Source: Ambrosia x helenae (lineage: Eukaryota > Streptophyta > Magnoliopsida > Asterales > Asteraceae). From it: a stretch of DNA of 64,000 bases. Below the pieces are notes generated by a model that was not told the origin of the DNA, did no database searches, and saw nothing but the letters and a program-made list of their open reading frames with translations. The translations under genes and the position numbers were made by a program. The stretch covers positions 94,945,719-95,009,718 of the forward strand of contig CM061233.1 in assembly GCA_030844895.1 (NCBI GenBank), read 5' to 3'. Positions 35,294 through 44,474 of the stretch are shown here, piece by piece; the stretch's first letter is position 1; the number at the start of each line of letters is the position of its first letter.

Positions 35294-36130
35294 TCAGTTA
35301 GATTTAGGAACCCAAGCCAGTTTGGCTTTGGGTTTGCTCTTGAGAACATTTACAGTTTGTTCTTGACCAAGTTGAGAAATCCATGTCTTTTTGGCAATGG
35401 ATTTTTCATTAAGAACAATGGTGGTATCCTTTTGAGGACCACCATCAACTTTGGTCATCAGTAGTTGTACCAAGTTTATAAGATCTTTAATCTCAGCAGT
35501 TTGTGAAACTGCTGATGATTCAGGTCTAACTACTGAAAGAGAATTTTGAGAAAAAGATTTTTGTTGAGATTTTGTCTTTTTCTGAGAAAAGGTGTTTGTT
35601 GGTTGTTGTTTCTTGGGAGAAAAAGTTTTTACAAAATCATTTTTGATTTGTTTTCCCACAACTAGTTGTTGATTTTTCTTGTTGAACTGAAAACCTTTTC
35701 TATATCTACAAAATTCTGTCTTGTGGTTGAACAGACCACAGATTTCACATTCTTTTGTCTTTTCTTTCAAAGACAAGTTTCTGACTGTGTTGATTGGTTT
35801 TAGGTCATCAGTAGTTTTCAGGTTCTCAACTCCTGATGTAGTTGAAACTACTGATGGCTTAAAGTCAGAATTAATCAGTACTTCTGAAGAACTTTCTTTG
35901 TGAGTTTTTAGAAAGTTCTCATGGAAAGATGTGCATTCTTCCTCTTCAGAAGTTTCACCTGAAACAATTTTTCTCCCATCTTCAGTAGTTTTGGGGGAAA
36001 AATCTATTGGTGTTTCAGTGTGATTGTACCCTATGCCAAACCTAACATTTGAAGCACTTTGTTTGTTTAGCAATAATTGGTACCCCTTACAAGATTTAAC
36101 CCATTTTTCACATGTTGTTAGTGCATTATT
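35294..36130 (-). pseudogene. Sirevirus B gag, C-terminal piece
   Basis: Resumes as MNNALTTCEKWVKSCKGY just left of element C's target duplication. Includes a second Cys/His cluster (CEICGLFNHKTEFCRYR) and a Lys/Gln/Ser-rich tail, and ends TGA at 35294-35296. Its frame is offset from gag piece 1 once element C and one TSD copy are removed, so an indel occurred or the ATG at 36133 is used independently. Confidence 0.8.
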
Positions 36131-36135
36131 CATGT

Positions 36136-36707
36136 ATGTCCCTAGCTAGTGATTCGGTACAGAATGTCGAAGGTTCAGATAATCAGAAAACGACCAAGAC
36201 TTTAACATGTGTTAAAAAGTGCTGATTACATGTGTTAAAAGTGCTGATGACCTGAATGTGGACAAAGGGGGCGAAGGTGGAAATACATTGGACAAAATGG
36301 GCGAATGTAGAGTGAAAAGGGGCGAATGTGGAAAGTTTCCACATTCGACCAGACACACTGGGCGAATGTGGGATCTGTCCACATTCGCACCATCAAAAGG
36401 GGCGAACCTGCAGAGCTTATAAATAGATTTTGAGTTTTTGATAATAGAAGAGAGTTGTCATTTTGTGTCCAGGTTCAGATCAGGTTTAGGAGTGTTTTTG
36501 AGAGATTATCTGTGTGATTCTAGATTAACATAAACAGTTGTAAATGCTTATTGATTGAAAGTTAATCTATGAAAATGATATTGAAAATGATCTTGATTGT
36601 GTCGTGATTTGTATCTTATCAATTTGTTCAGATCTAGGGTTTCCGCACCTAGATTTGTGACTTGTATGATCGTGTAATCCTGTTTTAGATAAAATCCAAC
36701 GCTCACA
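36136..36707 (+). repeat. 5' LTR of element C
   Basis: 572 bp. TATAAATA at 36418-36425. U3 has five GGGCGAA units including a hairpin GGGCGAATGTGGAAAG paired with TTTCCACATTCG (36321-36350). R-U5 (36430-36707) matches 41700-41976, but most of U3 does not match the 3' LTR. Confidence 0.8.
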
Positions 36708-37726
36708 AAGTGGTATCAGAGCACAGAGGATCATACAACAACAAGTTTGATAAGATCAGAGTTGATTTGGACATGTTTTAGACAAATTATCATCTGTTTT
36801 TACAAAAACTCTTAAAAACATAGTTTTTGATCGATTTAAAGGTGAATTTGTGGTCGAATTCAAGTTTTCCAAGACTTAAAGTTGTTCCAAATCAATTCCG
36901 AAACATAACCTGATTGAGATCATTCAAATCCATGAACTTTTGAAAATCTGAGATCAGAATAACCGTTTTTCAAACAATAACCGTTTTTCAAAAGTGAGAT
37001 CTGATATAATGGGCGAACCTGGAATCTTCATGTGTTAAACTGGGCGAACCTGGAACTGATCTGGGCGAATCTGGAACTGAACTGGGCGAACCTGGAATTT
37101 TTGGGCGAATCTGGAACCTTTTTGGGCGAACCTGGAAATTTTTGGGCGAACGTGGAATTTGAATTTTGATATTCTACATTCTGGTGATTATTTTACATTC
37201 GGCTGATACTTTTGGACGAACGTGGAATCAAAAGGGGCGAACGTAGAATTACCAGGGGCGAACGTAGAATTTAGTGCCTAAAAATTTCGAAGATTTTTGT
37301 TGGAAAAATGATTAATCAAAAGGGGCGAACGTAGAATTACCAGGGGCGAACGTGGAATCAAAAGGGGCAATTTTTTGAAGATTTTTGTTGGAAAAATGAT
37401 TAATTACATGGCCGTATGTAGAACGGATGAGGAGATCAAAGCTTTAGTAGAAGCTGAAAGAAAGCAACAAAAATTACAGAGACAAAATTCTCAAGCTGAC
37501 TACAGTTGGAGATTTCCAATGACACCGAAACCAACTGATGAAATGGGACATGTTAACAAGTGTGTTAACAGAGAAGGTGTTCTTTGGAATGGTGTATGTT
37601 TAGTCAAAGTTATTCCCACATTCGGCCAGTTTCAAAATGGGCGAATGTGCAGATGTCTTTGACCAAAATTTTTATATTTTTTGTCGTTTTTGTGTTTTGA
37701 CGCGTTTTATTGATTTTCATGTGCAG
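36708..37726 (+). other. Leader of element C with repeat array and possible intron end
   Basis: PBS at 36711. From 37014 to 37370 about eleven GGGCGAACSTGGAA units (one more as GGACGAACGTGGAA) are spaced 18-40 bp apart. A 33-bp block (AAGATTTTTGTTGGAAAAAT) occurs twice, near 37289 and 37378. A 95-codon ORF at 37375-37662 (ICRTDEEIKALVEAERK-like) may be translated or be an upstream exon. TTTTCATGTGCAG just before the main ATG looks like a splice acceptor. Confidence 0.6.
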
Positions 37727-40700
37727 ATGGCTGAACAACCCGAGAATATTGAATCACCAGCAGTGAATGTTGAGACTCCAGCAGAGATCACTGTTCAAGA
37801 TTCAGTCCCCGTAGCTGAAACATCTACTCCGAGCAGTTGGCCTTTCGAACGATCGCACAACTGTTGCGCGTATCTAGGAGATGTTGAGAAGAACACGGAG
37901 TTTACAGGGATTATTGAATTTCTGAAGAGGAGCAGGATTGTACATGCTCTAGCCACAACAACCATCATTTACAAAGACATAATAGAAGATTTTTACCAGA
38001 ACGCTAAGTATGATTACTGGGAGAATCAGACGATCATCAAGAGCAAGATTCAGGAGATGGAGATGTTCTTGACTGAAGCTGACATTCGAGAGGCATTACA
38101 GATTAAGTTCGAAGATAGTGAGGATCCCAGGGAGTTATCTTGGACAGAACAGAAGGCGTGCTTCTTAAGGATGAAATACAAAGGTCCTATCACTGACGGA
38201 TCAATGTATAAAGGGAAGTTGGGAGTGCAGTACAAGTACTTTGCACATGTTCTGATTCATGTCTTTGGTTGTGTGAGTGGTGGTTATGACGTGATGAGAA
38301 AGAGTTTGAGTTCATTAATGGTTGCGTTGACACTCAACAAACCATTTAATGTGTCTGGGATGATTCTTGACCACATGCTGGAGATGCTGAAGGGTATAAA
38401 GTTTAAGAAGTTCATGTTGTATCCAAGGTTTCTAATGATGATCTTTGACTACAAATATCCAATGTTGAAAAAGGATCCGACTATGATCCTAGGTCAAGAT
38501 CACATGAATATTAGAACCTTGATGAGGATGAAAGGATACAAAGGTGTAGCTGATAATGAGAAGCCACCTAACAGGAGGTTATTTGGGGCTTTGGCTCGTC
38601 CGGATTACACTGATCCTGGCAAGAACAAAGCAAGACATGATGATAGTGACTCAGACAATGATGATCCCTTAGTGTATGCTGATTCAAGCACTAAGCGGAA
38701 ACGTCAAGTAGTCAATCCTGGAGCCAAAGGGAAGGGCAAGGGAAAGGCTATAGATCAGGGAAGTACAAAGCAACAGGTAGCTAGAAAGAAATCGACGGCG
38801 AAGAAAGGATCGGGTTTGGTGGATGAAGAGTCTGTAGATTCGGAAGAGACTGAGGTTGATGAACAGTGGGATTCTGATGACGAGAACGTGAGGACCACCA
38901 AACGTAAGGCCACTATGGTTGGTGAGTCTGAATCCTTGAATCAGTCGATTGAAGAGTCTGAGAGAAGAAGGAAATCAGTTGAAGATGAAGGTTTGGGAGT
39001 TGATTTAGCTGAACTGAGTGTTGGAGATACAGTAGTTGTGAATTTGCCTAAGAAGACAAAGAAACAAAAGACTATGGCAAAGAAATCTAGTGTGAAAGAA
39101 CTGAGAGAGAAAGAATTGGCTCAGTTGTTGAAGGGAAAGAGATTACCTGATGCTGGAACACCTTCTAAGCTATCTTCATCAGTTGCTAAGAAGCAGAAGA
39201 AAGGGAAAGAGGCAGAGACTTTACCAATCGATCAGTTCAATATCGATATGGATAAAGTGCTCGATATGTTTAGAAAGCCTCAAAAGGAGAAAGTTGTTGA
39301 AGTTGAGCCCTCTAGATCTAAGTCAAAGAAAGTGACTGTTGATGATGATGTTATGAAACAAGTCAATAAGAAGATGGAGGACATGATGAAGATGTTGATT
39401 GCTCAACAAGCTGAGATTACTAAGTTCAAGCAGAATGAGGAGAAGATGCTCCAAATTGTAGTTGCTTCGAAATCGAATCAGGATGAGATAAATGATAAGA
39501 TTCAGATGTTGGAAGCTAAGAATGAGAAGCTTGAGAGGAAATGTGAAAGAAACAAGAGCAAAATCAAACTGATTAAGGCTGATAACAAGGAATTGAAGAA
39601 GGAAAACAAACGCCTTTGTGGTTTGATTGAAGAGCTGTATAGCAGAGCACCCCAGCTGAAAGAGGGTGAAGATGATGAAGAAGAAGATGAACAGAAAGTT
39701 GATTATGAGTATTCTGATTCAGAGAAAGAAGATGATGATGATGAAGATGATGATGGATCGGATAAAAGTGATGATGACAATGATGATGATGATGACAACA
39801 ATGATGATGATGATGATGCTGAAGGTACAGAGAAAAAGAAGGGTGATGAGTTTAGCAGTGGAAGTGATCATGATGGAGGAAATGATACTTCTAAATATAG
39901 TTATGAGAAGAGAACACCGCAGAAGAAGAAAGATACTGGAGAATCGAGTTCCAAGAAGAAAGGTGGGAATGTAGATTCGGATGAAAGTATCTTCTGGAAC
40001 GAAAAGGTGAGATCTTTGTCTGATGATGCTAAACAGATATACAAGAATATGTTAGAGAAGAGAGAGTGGACCATTGAGTTCACTGGATGCTTCGCTGAAA
40101 TATTCCAGACTGATGATCTGAGATATGAGCTGGAATATGAAGATCCAGATCTTGAAGAAGGGGAACTACCTGCATCTGTGGCGAAAGAAATTTTAGATGG
40201 TCTCGCACAGAGGGTAGGAAAGACATTTGAGGAGTTCATGATGGATGAATCGATTCCTGATATTCCTGAAAAGGATATGGGAAGTCATTCAGATGATGTA
40301 CAGACTCCAGAAAACAATGAAGTTGAAATTGAAGATATTACTCATGAAGAGTTTCCCCAGTATTTCAGAAAAGAAGATGAGAATGAAGTATTTCCTGACT
40401 TCACAGAGATACCAAACAAGTCAGCGAAACAGAAAGCAAAGAAAAGAAGCGAAGAGTTTGTTGAGAAGGTGTTTGGTAATGAAAAGAAAGATTCTTCTAA
40501 CCAGTCTGATGAGTTGAAGAATTATCTGAAGAAGTTGAAGGAGATGGATGAGAACCGACCTAAGCCTGAAGCTCAAGGTAATTTCTATCGATTTCATAAT
40601 GCCAAATTCAAAGGCAGAGCTCTCGGGTGGACTTATCTAGGCAGACTGAAGTGTATTGCTGCGAAATGGGAAACCGGAATTCTGTATTTCAACAGATTCT

Positions 40701-41383
40701 GTGACTTTCTTACTCTACCGTACTGGGCGGTGAGAGACTTATGCAAATTCCCAATGTCAGGTGCCGAGGTAAATGGATCGCATGTCGGTTGGTGCGCAGA
40801 CAAATTGGTTTGGGAAAGTCGCACAAGATGGAACAGGTTCAAGCCTCAATATCCCAGAAGAAAAGAGCATAGGGATATTGATCCTCAAACCAATATGAAG
40901 CGTGTGACTTTGATATATAAAGCACCAAATGTGATGAGGAAGATACCATTGATGCCAATGCCACAGCATTTCAGTGCTGATTTCATATTTTGGTATTACG
41001 ATTGGAGGAAGGCAGAAGCAGTGATTGTGTTGAGGGATGGAAAGGATAAATACAAGCATGTTCATGTATTTGATCCTATGTGGCTGATCAATTGCACATT
41101 CGAAGACATCATCATGTTGTTCTACAATCCGATATATTATGAACCCAACGACTTTGCTCAAGCGAGAAAGTATACTCAAGTTGTGGGAGTTTGTTTTGCA
41201 TACGATATAAATGCTGGAAGCAACTTGGAGGGCAAACTTGGCAAGACTGTGAAGATCGCCAATGTGTCAAAGCCTGTGAAGAAAACATTCGAGCCGCCAA
41301 TGACTTCTGAGCAGAAGAAGCAGCTCAGAATCAAGCTGATGAACAAGACGATGGACTATCAGAGAAAACTATCCAATCAATAG
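37727..41383 (+). CDS. Element C 1218-aa ORF, ORF3-like, unknown function
   Basis: ATG 37727 (MAEQPENIESP) preceded by an acceptor-like GTGCAG; the open frame extends upstream without ATG. Residues about 40-270: conserved block with LTEADIREALQIKF, YFAHVLIHVFGCVSGGYD and FMLYPRFLMMIFDY, paralleling TPAILANRLGL, FHYIIICLSPKTGSYD and FLLYPRFIMQCII in element B ORF3 in the same order and spacing. About 300-540: basic/acidic nuclear-localisation-like linker. About 548-638: coiled coil. About 665-720: Asp/Glu run. About 945-1180: C-terminal globular domain rich in Trp/Tyr (GWTYLGRLKCIAAKW, FWYYDWRKAEAVIVLRDG). No enzyme motif recognised. Uninterrupted over 3.6 kb, unlike the elements around it. 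Confidence 0.8.
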   Translation: MAEQPENIESPAVNVETPAEITVQDSVPVAETSTPSSWPFERSHNCCAYLGDVEKNTEFTGIIEFLKRSRIVHALATTTIIYKDIIEDFYQNAKYDYWENQTIIKSKIQEMEMFLTEADIREALQIKFEDSEDPRELSWTEQKACFLRMKYKGPITDGSMYKGKLGVQYKYFAHVLIHVFGCVSGGYDVMRKSLSSLMVALTLNKPFNVSGMILDHMLEMLKGIKFKKFMLYPRFLMMIFDYKYPMLKKDPTMILGQDHMNIRTLMRMKGYKGVADNEKPPNRRLFGALARPDYTDPGKNKARHDDSDSDNDDPLVYADSSTKRKRQVVNPGAKGKGKGKAIDQGSTKQQVARKKSTAKKGSGLVDEESVDSEETEVDEQWDSDDENVRTTKRKATMVGESESLNQSIEESERRRKSVEDEGLGVDLAELSVGDTVVVNLPKKTKKQKTMAKKSSVKELREKELAQLLKGKRLPDAGTPSKLSSSVAKKQKKGKEAETLPIDQFNIDMDKVLDMFRKPQKEKVVEVEPSRSKSKKVTVDDDVMKQVNKKMEDMMKMLIAQQAEITKFKQNEEKMLQIVVASKSNQDEINDKIQMLEAKNEKLERKCERNKSKIKLIKADNKELKKENKRLCGLIEELYSRAPQLKEGEDDEEEDEQKVDYEYSDSEKEDDDDEDDDGSDKSDDDNDDDDDNNDDDDDAEGTEKKKGDEFSSGSDHDGGNDTSKYSYEKRTPQKKKDTGESSSKKKGGNVDSDESIFWNEKVRSLSDDAKQIYKNMLEKREWTIEFTGCFAEIFQTDDLRYELEYEDPDLEEGELPASVAKEILDGLAQRVGKTFEEFMMDESIPDIPEKDMGSHSDDVQTPENNEVEIEDITHEEFPQYFRKEDENEVFPDFTEIPNKSAKQKAKKRSEEFVEKVFGNEKKDSSNQSDELKNYLKKLKEMDENRPKPEAQGNFYRFHNAKFKGRALGWTYLGRLKCIAAKWETGILYFNRFCDFLTLPYWAVRDLCKFPMSGAEVNGSHVGWCADKLVWESRTRWNRFKPQYPRRKEHRDIDPQTNMKRVTLIYKAPNVMRKIPLMPMPQHFSADFIFWYYDWRKAEAVIVLRDGKDKYKHVHVFDPMWLINCTFEDIIMLFYNPIYYEPNDFAQARKYTQVVGVCFAYDINAGSNLEGKLGKTVKIANVSKPVKKTFEPPMTSEQKKQLRIKLMNKTMDYQRKLSNQ

Positions 41384-41396
41384 TCGAGGGGGAGTT

Positions 41397-41976
41397 TGTT
41401 GATGCGTTTTGCGACTAAGGATTGGATATACTATAATTAACGTGTGTTAGTAGAGAGCCGAAGGTAGTTCAGACTGGGCGAATGTACAGGAATGTAGCCG
41501 AAGGTGTATTGATATGGGGCGAATGTAGATAATATGGGCGAAGGTGAACAGAAATGGGCGAAGGTAGACTTGAACTGGACGAAGGAAGAATGGACAAGAA
41601 CAGAAGAACACATTCGACCACTTGCAGTGGGCGAATGTGGAAAAAGCTCACATTCGACCATCTGTAAGGGGCGAATGTGCAGTGCCTATATATAGTTTTT
41701 GAGTTTTTGATTATGAAAGAGAGTTGTCATTTTGTGTCCAGGTTCAGATCAGGTTTAGGAGTGTTTTTGTGAGATTATCTGTGTGATTCTAGATTAACAT
41801 AAACAGTTGTAAATGCTTATTGATTGAAAGTTAATCTATGAAAATGATATTGAAAATGATCTTGATTGTGTCGTGATTTGTATCTTATCAATTTGTTCAG
41901 ATCTAGGGTTTCCGCACCTAGATTTGTGACTTGTATGATCGTGTAATCCTGTTTTAGATAAAATCCAACGCTCACA
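41397..41976 (+). repeat. 3' LTR of element C
   Basis: 580 bp, begins TGTTGATGCG after the PPT. Six GGGCGAA units plus CCGAAGGT variants in U3. TATA-like TATATATAG near 41688. Ends GCTCACA at 41976, followed by the TSD CATGT. Confidence 0.88.
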
Positions 41977-41981
41977 CATGT

Positions 41982-43715
41982 GACCTTGGTGTCAGCAAGC
42001 TCTTGTCTGACATTTCCTAGGTCATTTATCATGATTTTAATTTGTGCTTGGGTTTCAATAGCAGTGTTAGTTAATTTAGAAACTTCTTTTGTTTTTGCAG
42101 AAAGTTTTCTTTCTAAATCACATTTCATCTGAGTGAATTTTCTCTCAGAGTCATTTGCTTTTCCTTGTAAGTGCACATTTGTCTCTCTTATGAGAGCAAA
42201 AGATTCTTTGCAAGAATTTGAACACAGTTTTGTCAAAGATTCTTTTGATACCTGTGACAAGGCAGATTTTGAGGAGCATCCCTCAAATGCCATTAAGGCA
42301 AAGTTCTTTCTGCCATTGTCAGGCTCTCCCCAGTTGGTGTCAAATATTTTGTTGTCTGCATCAGGATTACACTCTGTGGTGTCAAAAGGAAGACTGCTCC
42401 AGTCAACATACCCTGAAGTAAATAAACTTTGTTGAGAGGGTTGCTGTTGCTGTGGAGGTTGTTGAGCAGCTGGAAAGGGAGGGATTGATTGTTGGCTCTG
42501 CATCTGTTGAGCAGGCATCTGTACATATTGTACTTGTGGCACATATTGGTGTTGTGGAGCTTGTGCCTGTACAAAATGTGCACTCCCTTGTGTTCCATTA
42601 TTCCTGTTATAATTGGGGTTAAAATTGTTTCCAGACTGAGATTGGTTAAAGCCAGAGCTTCTACACTCTCTAGCAAAGTGTCCCAACTTTTGACACTTGT
42701 GACATCTAAGTTTAGATTTGTCAAAACCAATTTTTGTTGAACTGTTGAGTCCTGGAAACTTCCTTCCTGACCTTTTGTAAAATTTATTTGTTTTTAAACT
42801 TAACATGGCCAGTTGGTGCGAAATATCCATTTCTTCTAGGTCATCACTGTTGAAACTATTTAAATCATCCATGATAAAACACATGTTATCAGCAGTTTGA
42901 CCAAAATCATTATTGTCATAACCTGGGAATGATCTTTCAGATGAGATCCCAGCAGTTATGTCAATATGGTCAAAAGATCCAAAACTATTTGAACAAGTTG
43001 GTGAGTCTTGTCCTAATAGTGCTGTACTACCTGGTAGATAGTCATCAGCAGTTTTGCCAGAACTTTGTAACTTTTTCTTTTGATCAATTTCTCTTTCAAA
43101 AGTAAGTAATCTCCCATGAAGTTTTGTAAGAGTGAGGGAGCTAAAGTCTAGTGAAGATCTTAAGACTATAGAGTATGTTTCCCATTTTTTAGGTAAAGAC
43201 CTTAAAAATCTATGAAGCATAGATACAGTTGTGTAGGTCTGACCATTTAGTTTTAGCTCAGATATTAATGAGGAGAATCTTTCAAATTGTTGTGTTAAAG
43301 TTTCCCCATTAATGTGAGCAAAAGTTTCATATTGTTGAGCCAGGATTTCTCTGGTGTTGGCAATCACCTCTTCAGTTCCTCCAAACTGTTCTTTGAGGCA
43401 GTCCCAAAGCTCTTTGGCACTATCACAATGTAATAGGCCAGAGTAGATTTCATTTGGGAGTGCCATTGCCAACATAGAGAAAGCTTTAGCATCAAGCTCA
43501 AGTTTTAGGAAATCATCATCTGTATAGTCTTTTGGAATCTCTTCTTTAGTTTCAAGATTAATGTTTACTGGTTTATGAGGACCATATATCACAGATTTCT
43601 AGCAACCTGTGTTGGTCTGTGATAATGTATGTGCCATTCTCCTTTGCCAGATGTTATATTCATTTCTTACTAGCATAGCAGGTTTATTGGCAGAACCAGT
43701 ATTATGAGGATCCAT
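41982..43715 (-). pseudogene. Sirevirus B gag, N-terminal piece
   Basis: ATG at 43715 (MDPHNTGSANKPAMLV); a TAG at 43599-43601 where a Trp is probable; then an open frame through the UBN2-like Gag core (FSMLAMALPNEIY, LHCDSAKELWDCLKEQFGG, RFLRSLPKKWETY) and a CCHC knuckle CHKCQKLGHFAREC, then Gln-rich and coiled-coil-like segments. It is cut by element C at ELADTKVT. The rest of gag lies at 35294-36130. Confidence 0.88.
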
Positions 43716-43871
43716 TTTAAAGAGTATTGATTTGTCAAATATCTCTTAAAGTGATGGATGTTGATAAAAGTGAGCTTATAATCCTTTATTGAATATCAAT
43801 AAGAGCCTGTGTCTGATTCTCAATGTGTTAGATTGATATGTGATCAGATAAACCAGTGCTCTGATACCAAT
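43716..43871 (-). other. Leader of Sirevirus B with PBS
   Basis: On the minus strand ATTGGTATCAGAGCACTGG lies directly after the 5' LTR (43853-43871), the tRNA-Met primer site; then a 137-nt leader to the gag ATG. Confidence 0.88.
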
Positions 43872-44474
43872 TGTTGGATCAGTATTGCTCTTTTGTATGA
43901 ACTTGCTAGTGAACACTTAGGTGTTTAGCAAGTTTTTGATCAGTGATAGCACAACGGAATGTTATGAGTTTAACGCTACACTTATCAACAGGAGTTATAA
44001 CTCCCCCTGGATTGAAAAACTAATAAATGATAAGTATTTATTGAGAATCTAAGTATTGAATGAGAATGAAACACTTAGACAGATTCTCAATAAATATGAA
44101 ATGGAAATAACAATAATATGTGTTGAAGGATTTCTGTATTAAAATCAATGTCTAAAACAGAGGGATGAACCCTTCTATTTATAGACTTTATAAATACATG
44201 AACCTTTCCCAAAAGCAACTTCAGAAACAAGTTGCAACAAGTTGCAGTCTTGGAACTTGTACATAAAGAAAAAAGTAATACTAAAGTAATAAACTACTGA
44301 TACAAAAAGGCGGTGGAAAAGATCTTCACATAAGTACTGATGAATGACAAACTACTGATGATTAGTTTGTCTTCAGTAGTTCTTCAGTAAAAGTGTCTGG
44401 TTTGAACTTCAGAACTTCTGATGACTTCTCTTCTTCAGCACTTAAGGAATCTCTTCTTCAGCAGTTTGATTTTT
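43872..44474 (-). repeat. 5' LTR of Sirevirus B, broken by element D
   Basis: 603 bp matching 27245-27845 of the other LTR, then cut at 44474 by element D. About the first 95 bp of the LTR (sense) are missing and do not reappear after D, pointing to a deletion. Confidence 0.88.

Larger units (their letters stand above)
36136..41976 (+). mobile_element. Element C: LTR element with one large non-gag-pol ORF
   Basis: 5.84 kb, inserted in the gag of element B with TSD CATGT (36131-35 and 41977-81). LTRs 36136-36707 and 41397-41976 share R-U5 nearly perfectly and end GCTCACA. PBS TGGTATCAGAGC at 36711-36722; PPT GAGGGGGAGTT at 41386-41396. There is no gag, protease, integrase or RT. The only long ORF (37727-41383) is uninterrupted and resembles ORF3 of Sirevirus B in its N-terminal domain. 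It must be non-autonomous and was probably mobilised by a Sirevirus. U3 and leader are filled with GGGCGAAYSTGGA repeats. Confidence 0.85.
27245..44474 (-). mobile_element. Sirevirus-type copia element B with a third ORF
   Basis: Minus-strand element inserted in the integrase of copia A. Left LTR 27245-27941 (3' LTR in its orientation), right LTR 43872-44474 (truncated). The PBS TGGTATCAGAGCACTGG on the minus strand lies next to 43872; the PPT CCAGGGGGAGAT abuts 27941. Order in sense: gag (split by element C), protease, integrase, RT, RNase H, then ORF3. Sirevirus lineage from RT/INT motifs and a large downstream ORF. The 5-bp flank at the left is GTTTA; the matching right flank is lost in a deletion. 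Its LTRs, UTRs and even coding regions are rich in the motif AACTDCTGAWG. Confidence 0.88.

Noticed and set aside
39666..39974. Met/Lys-rich ORF within element C
   Set aside because: Alternative frame of the GAT-repeat encoding the Asp-rich run of the main ORF.
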